64,000 nt of DNA from Alteromonas antoniana (GTDB lineage: Bacteria; Pseudomonadota; Gammaproteobacteria; Enterobacterales; Alteromonadaceae), in the NCBI RefSeq assembly GCF_019249295.1, contig NZ_JAESDH010000016.1, forward strand, positions 1 through 64,000, in the 5' to 3' direction. Positions within the stretch are counted from its first letter, which is position 1, and every line of letters starts with the position of its first letter. This document shows positions 1-8,671 of the stretch, one piece after another. Made by a program: the position numbers and the translations under genes. The notes below the pieces were generated by a model. The model had not been told where the DNA came from and searched no databases. It worked only from the letters and a program-made list of their open reading frames with translations.

Positions 1-641
1 GGCTTATTCCTATGAAAAAAGGGATTCAATTCGACGTTGTCAAAAAGCTAGGTCGGCAAGATAAGCTGGTCAGACTGGAAACAACGCCTCAGTCCCGAAA
101 GCGCTTCAAGGATTTACCCGATACACTGGAGGTTCGTTTACTTACCAAAACGGTCAAAGGTAAAGAGGTAAACATTCTGACGTCAATGATAGAGCCGCTA
201 CGGTTCCCCAGTGCAGACATTGTTGATTTATATAGCCACCGGTGGGAAATAGAGCTCGGTTACAGGGAAATGAAGCAGAGCCTGCTGAACAGTGAGTTTA
301 CGCTGAGAAGTAAAAAGCCAGACATGGTAAAGCAGGAGCTATGGGGGGTGTTACTTAGCTATAACATCATTCGCTTCCAAATGGTTAAGATGGCGAAAAC
401 GAAACCTGGACTCCACGCCAACCAGCTCAGCTTTACCACATGCGCAACATCAATAATCCATTTGATTTATGGCTTCTGGCTGGAAGCGGCAGGCACAATC
501 CCCAAACGAATTGATGGATTATTAGCAGAAACAGAACACCACATATTGCCGATACGAAGAGAAGACAGAGCTTATCCACGCTGTGTAAGACTCAAACCTA
601 AGAAGTATCCAGTGAAAAGAAAAATGCCAGTCAGTTCTTAA
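1..641 (+). CDS. IS4-family transposase, C-terminal part (5' end outside window)
   Basis: The reading frame is open from the window edge, so only the C-terminal ~212 residues are seen. The DDE-transposase signature of the IS4 family is complete: YSHRWEIELGYREMK fits Y-x2-R-x3-E-x6-K exactly, and its E is the third catalytic acidic residue. The two upstream Asp residues would lie outside the window. The protein ends in a basic tail (KPKKYPVKRK) and stops at TAA 639-641, inside an inverted repeat. The copy looks intact at its 3' end. The next gene is on the opposite strand, so the element sits at the edge of the peptide-utilisation locus. The terminal inverted repeat of the element cannot be fixed because the left end is missing. 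Confidence 0.9.
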   Translation, partial: LIPMKKGIQFDVVKKLGRQDKLVRLETTPQSRKRFKDLPDTLEVRLLTKTVKGKEVNILTSMIEPLRFPSADIVDLYSHRWEIELGYREMKQSLLNSEFTLRSKKPDMVKQELWGVLLSYNIIRFQMVKMAKTKPGLHANQLSFTTCATSIIHLIYGFWLEAAGTIPKRIDGLLAETEHHILPIRREDRAYPRCVRLKPKKYPVKRKMPVSS

Positions 642-653
642 CTGACTGGCATT
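623..653. repeat. 14-bp perfect inverted repeat across the transposase stop codon
   Basis: Arms 623-636 (AATGCCAGTCAGTT) and 640-653 are exact reverse complements with a 3-nt loop, and the stop codon TAA 639-641 lies at the loop/arm boundary. It has no U-run directly after it (a T-run begins about 20 nt later). It could stop transcription into or out of the element; this is inference. Confidence 0.7.
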
Positions 654-795
654 AAGCTACTGCTCGCCTTTTTTATATGCCAAATAAATTAGTTAGTAAA
701 TGCTCACTGTACGCTCGCGCGCAATGAATAAAGAGCAATATATGACTTGCCTGCGCTTATAAACGTTGGTTACGTGTTCGTCTTCGCATGGAAAG

Positions 796-1965
796 TCATG
801 CTTCAAACGTCCCTTTAATAAGGACCCCGTTATCGCTCACCATGTGTTTGCCACGGGCTATTACGTCTCTGATGTCCAGACTCTGAGCGTCGCACAACAC
901 AATATCGGCATCGCAACCGGCCGCCAGCTTACCTTTATTTTTTAACTTCAACACTGATGCCGGGCTGGATGTCACCACCGCAATAGCATCATGCAAAAAT
1001 ACACCCTCGGTCTTCGCGAGCGTCTGCCAGGCGTCAAATAAGCTGCGTACTTTGCCCACCTCTAACCCAATAAGCTGACCTTCTGCATCGAACACAGGCA
1101 GGCTGGCGTTGCCATCGGAACTCATCGTTAGCTGACTGGCGTCAATACCCTGCGCAAGACACCAGGCGATGGCCTGGGCGGCAGGAATTTCACCCTCTTC
1201 GATAAATTGTTCGTTGGTGCTGGTGGTCATGTCTATGAAGCCACCGGCTTCACACCAGCGCTGTCCAGCTTCAAGTAACGACTGGTTTCGATTGATATGG
1301 GTAGGATAGAACTGTGAAGCAGGAATGTTTGTGGTGTTGATGACCTCATGCAGTAATGTTAGCTGATCAGAAGCATCGCCAGTGTGAATACTTACTATCC
1401 CGCCTTTGCCAGATAACATACCGCCTACTCTGGCATCTGCCGCTACTTTTGCAAGTTCACGGGCTGTTGGCTGTGAGCCTCTGTGATCGGCGATAGCCAC
1501 TTCACCAATACCAATCATGGTATCAATCAATAGAATGTCGTCAGTGATACTGCCGGTGATGGTGCGCGCCGGTAGCTGGTATGAACCGGTGTAGCAATAG
1601 GCCGAAATACCTTCTTCATATAGCGCGCGCGCTTTGGCAATAAGGTCGGGGAGGGTGCGGGTGGTGGCATCGGTACCCAGCGCACCCACTACCGTTGTGA
1701 CACCGGCTAGGGTGGCCTCGGTGAGCTGCATTTCTGGTGTGCGGGTATGAAACCCGCCTTCGCCACCGCCGCCAGTGATATGTACCAACGAGTCGACCAG
1801 ACCCGGCATGGCAATACACCCTTTGCCATCCACTACCGTTACCGCACCTCCCTGAAGAGAGATAGACGGCGAAATTTCTACAATTTTGTCGTGCGCTATC
1901 AATATGTCATTGATGCCCAACGGCGTGGGCGCATATACATCCGCGCCCTTAATCAACGTGATCAT
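796..1965 (-). CDS. iadA: Isoaspartyl dipeptidase (beta-aspartyl-peptidase, M38 amidohydrolase)
   Basis: This 389-residue cytoplasmic amidohydrolase should hydrolyse beta-aspartyl dipeptides, here probably beta-Asp-Arg. The start ATG at 1965 overlaps the upstream stop as TAATG and gives a family-length protein beginning MITLIKGADVY; a longer open frame to 2088 is rejected because it runs into the transporter gene. Recognisable IadA features are GGGGEGG after the metal motif (residues 65-71), TRTPE, TGSYQ, GEVAIADHR with E155 at the bridging position (E. coli has a carbamylated Lys), SIHTGD and PTHINR metal histidines and the SSDGN aspartate. The usual HxH first metal motif reads L60-V-H62, so the first zinc histidine is Leu. 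It is last in a minus-strand operon with a YfcC-like carrier and a TonB receptor. Confidence 0.9.
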   Translation of the reverse strand: MITLIKGADVYAPTPLGINDILIAHDKIVEISPSISLQGGAVTVVDGKGCIAMPGLVDSLVHITGGGGEGGFHTRTPEMQLTEATLAGVTTVVGALGTDATTRTLPDLIAKARALYEEGISAYCYTGSYQLPARTITGSITDDILLIDTMIGIGEVAIADHRGSQPTARELAKVAADARVGGMLSGKGGIVSIHTGDASDQLTLLHEVINTTNIPASQFYPTHINRNQSLLEAGQRWCEAGGFIDMTTSTNEQFIEEGEIPAAQAIAWCLAQGIDASQLTMSSDGNASLPVFDAEGQLIGLEVGKVRSLFDAWQTLAKTEGVFLHDAIAVVTSSPASVLKLKNKGKLAAGCDADIVLCDAQSLDIRDVIARGKHMVSDNGVLIKGTFEA

Positions 1966-3443
1966 TAAGAAAGTCCTGTCATTACTGCCAGCACCACCGT
2001 GCCAGCGGCAAGTAGAAGTAGCATCAGCACAAAGCGCCAGACAAACCTTATCCAGACCGACCAGTCCAGACGCGCTACCCCCAGGCAACCTATCAGCGAA
2101 GCCGAGGTAGGAATAATCAGATTTGTCAGCCCGTCACCTAATTGGAAGGCCAGTACCGCGACCTGTCGGCTGACCCCTACCAGGTCAGACAAGGGTGCCA
2201 TAAGCGGCATGGTAATCGCGGCCTGGCCCGAGCCTGATGCAATAAAGAAATTAAAAATACCCTGAAACACTAACATGGCAACAGCGGATACCGCCGAGCT
2301 GGTATCAGCCATTAACTCGCTGGTGTGATGTAAGAGGGTATTTAATACTGATGGGGAAGTGACATCATCGCCGCCCAGCACCAACACGATACCTTTTGCC
2401 ATACCCACAATCAGCGCCGCAGGCAGTAAATCGCGAGCCCCTTCGACAAACGCCTGGCTTATGTCATTGGCGCGCATTCGTCCCGCAAAACAGGCGATGA
2501 TACCAATCCCGACGCCCATCGCGAAAAATTGCGAGGCAATTTGCGGGATATAGTAGGCTTTCGCCGTGACACCCCATATAACCCATAAGATAGCAGCAAG
2601 AAATACCAGCAGTATGATGCCATCGGTGCGACTGAATGTGCTTCTCACCGCTTCTTCTTTATTGCGGAAAAAAGCATCGGATTCATAGCTTAACGAGGTG
2701 GCAGGTTGCTGTTTTATTTTACTGGCATAACGCAGGGTAAAAATGAGTCCGGCAAGCGTGAATACGGCCCACATCGTGATGCGAAACGTTTGCCCCGACA
2801 TCAGTGGCACATCCGCTATTCCCTGTGCAATGGCAACGGAGAAGGGGTTCATCCAACTGGTAGCAAACCCTATCTGGGTAGCAACGTAAGTAATCAATAC
2901 CGCAGTAATACTGTCATAACCCAGGGCGATTACCAGTGGCACCAGTACAATACAAAACGCGATCGCTTCCTCGCCCATGCCAAAAACCGCACCACCTAAG
3001 GAGAACAGCAGAAACATTAACGGAATAATGAGTTTATCTGCTTTTTGTGTGCGGGCAATTAATGCCAGTATGCCGTTATGGATGGCCCCGCTTTTCATTA
3101 CGATCCCAAACGCGCCGCCTACAATCAGAATAAAGGCAACAACCCCTACTGCTGATCCCCAGCGGTCACCGGAAACCAGTCCATCAAAGGCATAGTTCAG
3201 TAGTCCGGTCTGACTACCGGAGCCATCGAACAGCGCAACTCCCGCCGGGCTGTCAGCGGTATATCGAAATGAATTAGCGTCGATTACTGTACGTTCGTCA
3301 CCGGTTTCCCCCATCGCAACCGTTTCGGTAGAAAACGCGCCGGGGCGAACCACAAAGGTCATGGCACCGGCAATAAGAATGACAAAAAACAGAATAACAA
3401 ACGCATCAGGCATGCGCTGAACAGCGCGCAAATCAGATTTCAC
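1965..3443 (-). CDS. yfcC: YfcC-family inner-membrane transporter (basic amino acid/dipeptide carrier candidate)
   Basis: A polytopic protein of about 492 residues with roughly 12 hydrophobic segments. It resembles E. coli YfcC throughout as I recall that family: MPDAF near the N-terminus, FGIVMKSGAIHNGILALI, FSLGGAVFGMGEEA, TQIGFATSWMNPF, and SGSGQAAITMPLMAPL near the C-terminus. YfcC belongs to the C4-dicarboxylate/arginine-type carrier group; the substrate is not established. I choose GTG at 3443 because GGAG lies 6 nt upstream and the N-terminus then has the length of YfcC; ATG 3479 is the alternative, with a weaker GGAA. The stop overlaps the iadA start, so translation is probably coupled. 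Context suggests uptake of beta-aspartyl dipeptides or arginine/aspartate released from them. Confidence 0.85.
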   Translation of the reverse strand: MKSDLRAVQRMPDAFVILFFVILIAGAMTFVVRPGAFSTETVAMGETGDERTVIDANSFRYTADSPAGVALFDGSGSQTGLLNYAFDGLVSGDRWGSAVGVVAFILIVGGAFGIVMKSGAIHNGILALIARTQKADKLIIPLMFLLFSLGGAVFGMGEEAIAFCIVLVPLVIALGYDSITAVLITYVATQIGFATSWMNPFSVAIAQGIADVPLMSGQTFRITMWAVFTLAGLIFTLRYASKIKQQPATSLSYESDAFFRNKEEAVRSTFSRTDGIILLVFLAAILWVIWGVTAKAYYIPQIASQFFAMGVGIGIIACFAGRMRANDISQAFVEGARDLLPAALIVGMAKGIVLVLGGDDVTSPSVLNTLLHHTSELMADTSSAVSAVAMLVFQGIFNFFIASGSGQAAITMPLMAPLSDLVGVSRQVAVLAFQLGDGLTNLIIPTSASLIGCLGVARLDWSVWIRFVWRFVLMLLLLAAGTVVLAVMTGLS

Positions 3444-3500
3444 ATTGCTCTCCGGCTGAAATGGAACGGGCAACACCATGCCCGTTCCACATCGGTAAGG

Positions 3501-6428
3501 TTACTGGAAGTAATAGCTTAGCGAAACGCGATAGCTGGTACCGTACGGGTCGTGGTTATAGGCATCGAACCCTCTGGCTGAACCATAGGCAGTTGGCGCA
3601 TCGCGGTCAAACAGATTATCTACCGTAAAGCGGATATCTGCATTCTCCAGATAGTAACCGGCGCTGAAAGTGACCGTGGTCCAGCTGCTGATGTCGCGCT
3701 CACCGTTGGCATCGAGTGCGCCGATAGCCTCAAGCTCATCGATTTCACGGCCACGCAGACGCTCTGTTTCATCCATGTAGCTGTCGGTGAAATACACATA
3801 CATACCGGCATACCAGTCATCGGTTACCCAGAATAGCTCAGCCGTGGCCACAGTTTCCGGATAACGGAAGGTGCCAGCGAGAGACTCGATTTCATCAGAG
3901 CCCGGCTTATTGCGCTCATAGGTAAGATAATGTGTACCGGACAATCCCATTTCCAGCGTGCCGCCAGACAGGGTGATGTCGTGAGTCACGTTGAAGTCAA
4001 CCCCTTCCAGCGTTTGTGTACCGGTGTTATCCAGCAGCAGTACATGGTCGCGATACAGTGGCAGTTCAGCATAACGGGGGTCGTCAAATGCCACCCAGGC
4101 ATCGAGTATTTCAGAGAGGTTTGCCCCTTCTTCTTCAATGGTCAACCCACTGGTATCCGTAACCAGACACAAGTCTTCCTCATAGGAAATTCCTTGCTCA
4201 CCCTCCGGGATAACGCCGCAATGGCGCAATGAGGCGTTTCCAATAGCATTCGCCAGTACGCCTGTCATGTTGGTATCAACAATGTCTTCGTGATCAAACT
4301 GCCAGTAATCGAGGGTGACGTGAGTTTGTTCAGCCGGACTCCAGGCCATCCCCACACTGAAGGACTCTGATTCTTCCGCACGTAATTTCGGGTTACCCAG
4401 TTCCAGCACGTTATTGCCGCGAATAGCGCCTTCTCCCTCGCAATAAAAATCAGCAACCTCGTCATTTGCCGAGCAGTCAAATGACGCACGGGTGGTGCGC
4501 AATTTTACACCAGCTTGCGTCAGTGACGGCGCGCGGAAGGCGGTTGACCAGGAACCGCGTAAAATCAGTGAATCCAATGGGCGGAAAGTCAAACCCACTT
4601 TGGGGTTGAAGGTGCTGCCAAAGTCATCATATTCATCAAAACGCCCTGCCAGACTCAGGTCCAGTTGATCGGTCACCGGCACAAGCAGTTCTGCAAATAC
4701 GCCCCACTGAGTGCGGTCGGCGGCAGACAAGCTTGAGCCGAACCCGAATACATCAACTAAATAGTTGTTTTCCGCGCGGGCACGGGCATCAACCGATGGA
4801 GTGTCGGTGATTTCCTCTCGACGGATTTCAGCACCAGCGGCCAGGTAGATATAGTCGCTCCCCCATTCCATCAGCTCGCCATCAAATTTAAAGTCCCAGC
4901 CGTAAACGGTACTTTCACCGTCCCGGGTTGGCATCGCCTGTGTTCGGGCGAGGATATCCTGATTCGCCGCATCACCCGTAGCAAACGGGTTGTACATCGG
5001 TAGCAGATCGCCGCCGGCGCAAGACAACGAGTCAACATCTGCGTCATAGCTGGCAATACCGCCATTACTACACAGTTCACCATGTACTGCTGCAGTGTAC
5101 AGGTAGCGGTTGTATACACCGGCGCTGGCTACCTGCTCAGACTCAGAGCGGGACAACGTAATACCGCTCGCCCAGTTCCATTGCTCCCAGGTGCCACTGA
5201 TTTCAGAAACTAAACGCCAGGCTGTGGTATCAATGTCAATGGTGCGCGGATCGCTGAATCGTGCGTCGTAGCGGAATCCATCCAGTCCCTGTCCGGACTG
5301 GGTATCAAACGGGTCGATGTACATTCTGTCTAACAGCCCGTTGCGCACATCGTCGTTAAAGACATTGAGCGCAGACACTGGCGCCCACGGCCCTTCGGTG
5401 TCATCCACCTGATTAATCGGCGCCGGGGTGGAGTAGGATGTGGACGACGAGTGCGATACCAGCAGATCTGTCTTCCATGTGACATCGTCAAACTCACGGG
5501 TAAAGGTCAGGCCACCAGAAAAGGTTTCCAGCGGTGTTTCCAGCCAGTCATCGCCGTTGCCATAGTAAGCACAGATTTCCTCACCAAATTCGGTGGTGAC
5601 GTAAGGTGTGGCGCAGTTTGGGGCGCCAATTTCCAGGCCGTCAACCTCAGAAAAATAATAGATGTTGGGCGTGTTTTTCGGTAAGTACGAATAGCTGCTG
5701 GTGAGAATTGGATCCCGGGTCTGGCTGAAGTCGGTGGCTTTCGCTTCTTTGCGGTCATAGTAATCGGCAAAAATAGTCAGGTTGCCCTCTGCGACTTTCG
5801 TGCCCCACAGCGCCTGGAGGTTTATTGCACCGTGATCGTTACTGTTCGTCGTGTTTTCGTAACTGCCGTTTAATTCAAGGCCATCAAAGTTGTCTTTCAA
5901 AATGTAATTGATAACCCCTGCTACCGCATCAGCGCCGTAAATGGCCGAGGCTCCGGTCGCAAGAATTTCTACGCGCTCAATGGCGGATGCCGGAATACTG
6001 TTGATATCAACGAAGTTCTCGGTACCGGCCGCAAACGAACTGGCCGCAATGCGCCGTCCGTTTACCAGCGTGAGAGTGGCTGACGGGCCAATCCCACGCA
6101 ATGACGCGGCGGCCTGACCAGCGGGGGTGGCGGTTGAGGTAGCGCCACTTTGGGTAGTATCAAACGTGCCGACACCGCCGCGAGCCTGACTAACGGTTTT
6201 CATCAAATCTGACAGTGATGTCGCGCCACTCTTGGCGATATCCTCTGCATTGAGGATAGTCAGCGGCTGCGCGCCTTCCATATCAACGCCACGAATGTTC
6301 GTACCGGTCACCTGGATACGTTCAACCACTTCTTCCGTTGATGAGTCGGTGGCCTCCTGAGCGAGTACAGAAGTAGAGAGTGTTGCAAGGCTGCTTACAA
6401 TGGCAGCAGTAAGTCTGGATAGTTTCAT
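3501..6428 (-). CDS. TonB-dependent outer-membrane receptor
   Basis: A 975-residue receptor. Residues 1-23 form a signal peptide (cleavage expected after SVLA, before QEATD). A plug domain follows, with VERIQVTGTNIRG, ILNAEDIAKSG, RGIGPSATLTLVNGRRI and EILATGASAIYGADAVAGVINYI. The rest is a 22-strand-type barrel with repeated aromatic/acidic strands, and it ends YRVSLSYYFQ, the usual C-terminal Phe/aromatic barrel signal. The start is supported by GAGGGA 7 nt upstream. It belongs to the large Alteromonadales/Xanthomonadales class of receptors for oligomeric nutrients. It is the first gene of the yfcC-iadA operon and diverges from the cyanophycinase gene, so its cargo is plausibly beta-Asp-Arg or cyanophycin fragments (inference). 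Confidence 0.95.
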   Translation of the reverse strand: MKLSRLTAAIVSSLATLSTSVLAQEATDSSTEEVVERIQVTGTNIRGVDMEGAQPLTILNAEDIAKSGATSLSDLMKTVSQARGGVGTFDTTQSGATSTATPAGQAAASLRGIGPSATLTLVNGRRIAASSFAAGTENFVDINSIPASAIERVEILATGASAIYGADAVAGVINYILKDNFDGLELNGSYENTTNSNDHGAINLQALWGTKVAEGNLTIFADYYDRKEAKATDFSQTRDPILTSSYSYLPKNTPNIYYFSEVDGLEIGAPNCATPYVTTEFGEEICAYYGNGDDWLETPLETFSGGLTFTREFDDVTWKTDLLVSHSSSTSYSTPAPINQVDDTEGPWAPVSALNVFNDDVRNGLLDRMYIDPFDTQSGQGLDGFRYDARFSDPRTIDIDTTAWRLVSEISGTWEQWNWASGITLSRSESEQVASAGVYNRYLYTAAVHGELCSNGGIASYDADVDSLSCAGGDLLPMYNPFATGDAANQDILARTQAMPTRDGESTVYGWDFKFDGELMEWGSDYIYLAAGAEIRREEITDTPSVDARARAENNYLVDVFGFGSSLSAADRTQWGVFAELLVPVTDQLDLSLAGRFDEYDDFGSTFNPKVGLTFRPLDSLILRGSWSTAFRAPSLTQAGVKLRTTRASFDCSANDEVADFYCEGEGAIRGNNVLELGNPKLRAEESESFSVGMAWSPAEQTHVTLDYWQFDHEDIVDTNMTGVLANAIGNASLRHCGVIPEGEQGISYEEDLCLVTDTSGLTIEEEGANLSEILDAWVAFDDPRYAELPLYRDHVLLLDNTGTQTLEGVDFNVTHDITLSGGTLEMGLSGTHYLTYERNKPGSDEIESLAGTFRYPETVATAELFWVTDDWYAGMYVYFTDSYMDETERLRGREIDELEAIGALDANGERDISSWTTVTFSAGYYLENADIRFTVDNLFDRDAPTAYGSARGFDAYNHDPYGTSYRVSLSYYFQ

Positions 6429-6534
6429 AATGATTCCCTCAACACGATGCCGGTCTTAACGCCGACGTGATCGCGAGACGGCCCTGGGGCCGGGTTAACA
6501 AAATTTTATTGGATTGGTGCTGCAGAGCGCGCAG

Positions 6535-6560
6535 CAAAAAACGTCCCGAAGAAAACGGGA
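6535..6560 (-). terminator. Terminator-like hairpin in the TonB receptor leader (possible attenuator)
   Basis: Read on the minus strand, TCCCG (6560-6556) pairs with CGGGA (6548-6544) around a 7-nt loop, followed by CG and six T residues (6541-6536). It lies about 110 nt before the receptor start, so it would act on the leader of the receptor mRNA, not on an upstream gene. The stem is only 5 bp, so termination strength is uncertain. Confidence 0.4.
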
Positions 6561-6740
6561 GGTTCCGGGGCTATTCGTCGAACCACTCCGACAAATAGTA
6601 ATTTTGGTAACGGTAGTTGCCGAGATTGGCAGCTTTTTTAATCATGAAACTCTGCTTTCTCTAAATGCAAAAGTATGCATTTATTCAAATTTCAGGTGTT
6701 CGCGAAAATGTGATCCCGCGTTGACTTAAATAATTTGTTA

Positions 6741-6750
6741 ACACTAGTGT
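6741..6750. promoter_or_regulatory. Palindrome, candidate operator before cyanophycinase
   Basis: ACACTAGTGT is a perfect 10-bp palindrome located 39 bp upstream of the chosen GTG start. The flanks are AT-rich and nearly symmetrical. A regulator site is possible; no specific family can be named. Confidence 0.3.
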
Positions 6751-6788
6751 AATTAAAAGTCAATCCAATCTTGCTACAGGAATTTGCG

Positions 6789-8564
6789 GTGTTTTCAAAA
6801 ATACTTTCTTGCGTGAAAAATAAAAAACCGACTAATCAGCCAACTAACAGAAATGGTATAAAACTCCTGTTTATCACCGCATTAACGTCGTTTTCTTCTG
6901 TCGCTCACGATAAATTCGATTTGGTTTTAGCCGGTGGTGCGTTAAAAACCTGCTCCAGTTTTCTGCCGCATAACTGTAAAAATGACCCGTTATTTCATGA
7001 TTCAAAAAAGCAGGATTTGTACAAAATATCCCCGGAATCTCATGCGAGATTTCGTGAAGCACTTTCACAATGGAAAAAAGATAACGCCGTGATTTCACAG
7101 CTTTATTCATCTCTTGAGCATATTTATGCGGGCGGTGAAAGCCAGGCGGTGTCGAAAAACACGTTCCTTGATGCGCTGAATGCGCAGGGGATCACAAACG
7201 CAGAGATAAGTCAGTTGCCCGACTATGTTTACTTTGCGTTGTTGGATACGCACGAGGTGTACCAGACAGATGAAACGGGCAACCGGATGAGAGAAAAAGT
7301 GAGTATCGGGGATACCAGTAATCCGCACAGTCAGGATATCTATAAGGCGTTTGTTGAGCAGGCCCGTGTGCGCGCCGGAGGGGATACGCCGATGATATTG
7401 GTAGTCACCGCTTCGGCAAGAGATCCCTTCAGTGTGGCCGATTTCTATACCGCCATTTTTACCGATCTTGGGGCAGACACACGCTGGTTGCCGGTCAGCG
7501 CTGCGTTTCAGCATGCCGCTTTTTCACAGGCGCAATCTGGCAATGGCTGCGAGGCATTGGCGATGAGTCGTAAACGCGTTAACGTGTTTGATCGCGAGCG
7601 GCTTTATCCTGAGCGCACTAAGCAGCAGCAATTATTGTGTGAAAACCCGGAAAAGTTACTAAGTCTGATTGATGAGGCCCATGGCATATTCTTTAACGGC
7701 GGAGACCAGAGCAAGACCCTTGCCTCACTGTTGCACCCGGATGGGTCACCCTCACCGCTGCTCAAGCGAATTCATTCGCAGGTGGATAAGGGCGCGCTGG
7801 TGGTGGGCGGTACCAGTGCCGGAACCGCAGTGCAGGGCGGCGGCGTTAATAATCAAAGACCCATACCCATGTTAAGCAGTGGTGATCCGGAAAATGCGAT
7901 GGGCAGAGGAATGTTCTATCTGGAACCGCCGTCGCAGCGATGCGATGGGACACGTTGTGACAATGGTCTGAAGTCGGGTGATATTACCGTCAATCCTGCC
8001 GGTGGTACCGGACTGTTTACGTACGGGCTTATTGACACACACTTTTCCGAACGTGACCGCGAAACCCGCTTGATCGTCGCCACATTACTCTCAGGACAAA
8101 CACTGGGCTTTGGTGTTGACGAGACCACTGCGCTGATGGTGGGAAAGCATGACGATGGCAAGGTGTCGTTTCGTGTTATCGGAGAACGCGGCGTATTTGT
8201 TGCAGATCTGGCTGAACACGAGTGGCTGGAACAGCAAACTGAAGCTGCATTCGTGCGCCAGGTTGGCGGGCATGCACATTACTGGGCAAGCGGCACGATA
8301 GCGACCTTGCAAAACGGAAAGTGGGAGATAGGGTTAAGTGGCGAGCCAGCGAAAAAGGCAACACCAATAAAAAACAACTATGAAGGCCGTTGGCGACGCG
8401 AAGTCGGGTACAAATGCGGCAGCGACAATATGGTCAGCTGGACGCAGTTTGGCAATCAGTATGTGGTTAAGGCCGGTGACCAGACCCGCTTCAGTGCATC
8501 TGAAAAGCATTGCAGCTATCAACATTTGCCTTTTGTGATCCGTTACGAAGCAGATCGCCATTAG
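6789..8564 (+). CDS. Secreted cyanophycinase (peptidase family S51), long form
   Basis: A 591-residue S51-family protein; GTG 6789 is chosen because AGGA lies 7 nt upstream, and TTG 6771 or GTG 6813 remain possible. A hydrophobic stretch IKLLFITALTSFSSVA directly precedes HDKFDLVLAGG, so a signal peptide with a long basic n-region is likely. Family marks are LAGGA at the start of the fold, FFNGGDQSKTL, the nucleophile elbow GGTSAGTAVQ (Ser about residue 343) and IDTHFSERDRETRL with the conserved His about residue 418. Known intracellular CphB is about 270 residues and extracellular CphE about 420, so this protein carries extra sequence: an N-terminal insertion of about 100 residues with paired Cys, and a Cys-containing C-terminal domain of about 70 residues. 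It is divergent from the receptor-carrier-dipeptidase operon. The expected product is beta-Asp-Arg. Confidence 0.85.
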   Translation: MFSKILSCVKNKKPTNQPTNRNGIKLLFITALTSFSSVAHDKFDLVLAGGALKTCSSFLPHNCKNDPLFHDSKKQDLYKISPESHARFREALSQWKKDNAVISQLYSSLEHIYAGGESQAVSKNTFLDALNAQGITNAEISQLPDYVYFALLDTHEVYQTDETGNRMREKVSIGDTSNPHSQDIYKAFVEQARVRAGGDTPMILVVTASARDPFSVADFYTAIFTDLGADTRWLPVSAAFQHAAFSQAQSGNGCEALAMSRKRVNVFDRERLYPERTKQQQLLCENPEKLLSLIDEAHGIFFNGGDQSKTLASLLHPDGSPSPLLKRIHSQVDKGALVVGGTSAGTAVQGGGVNNQRPIPMLSSGDPENAMGRGMFYLEPPSQRCDGTRCDNGLKSGDITVNPAGGTGLFTYGLIDTHFSERDRETRLIVATLLSGQTLGFGVDETTALMVGKHDDGKVSFRVIGERGVFVADLAEHEWLEQQTEAAFVRQVGGHAHYWASGTIATLQNGKWEIGLSGEPAKKATPIKNNYEGRWRREVGYKCGSDNMVSWTQFGNQYVVKAGDQTRFSASEKHCSYQHLPFVIRYEADRH

Positions 8565-8601
8565 ACTGAGTCTGGCAGGAAACATGTCGTTTGGGTCCGC
8601 T

Positions 8602-8627
8602 GCTGCTTTTATTTATCGGTAAGCAGC
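8602..8627. other. Hairpin between convergent genes
   Basis: GCTGCTT (8602-8608) pairs with AAGCAGC (8621-8627) around a 12-nt AT-rich loop, 38 bp after the cyanophycinase stop. No T-run follows on either strand, so it is at best a weak or Rho-assisted terminator. Confidence 0.35.
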
Positions 8628-8632
8628 GGTGT

Positions 8633-8671
8633 GCCTGAGCGGCTACAGACTTAATTGCACCGTCCCTAGTA
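8633..8671 (+). repeat. Dispersed 39-bp repeat, copy A
   Basis: Begins GCCTGAGCGGCTACAGAC and ends CCCTAGTA. By my alignment it matches copy B (24017-24055) at 32 of 39 positions and copy C (41232-41270) at 29 of 39, ungapped. It overlaps the stop codon of the convergent minus-strand gene. Confidence 0.65.

Larger units (their letters stand above)
6429..6788. promoter_or_regulatory. Divergent control region of the TonB receptor and cyanophycinase genes
   Basis: This 360-bp gap separates the two transcription units of the locus. It holds a terminator-like hairpin facing the receptor (6535-6560), a CGGCC/GGCCG stem closer to the receptor start, and a 10-bp palindrome ACACTAGTGT at 6741-6750 in AT-rich DNA just upstream of the cyanophycinase. 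TTGACT at 6721-6726 could be a plus-strand -35 element, but the only partner, TAGTGT at 6745, is poor. No regulator gene is adjacent. Confidence 0.5.

Noticed and set aside
1966..2088. Upstream extension of iadA to 2088
   Set aside because: It would overlap the transporter gene by over 120 bp and adds residues not seen in IadA.
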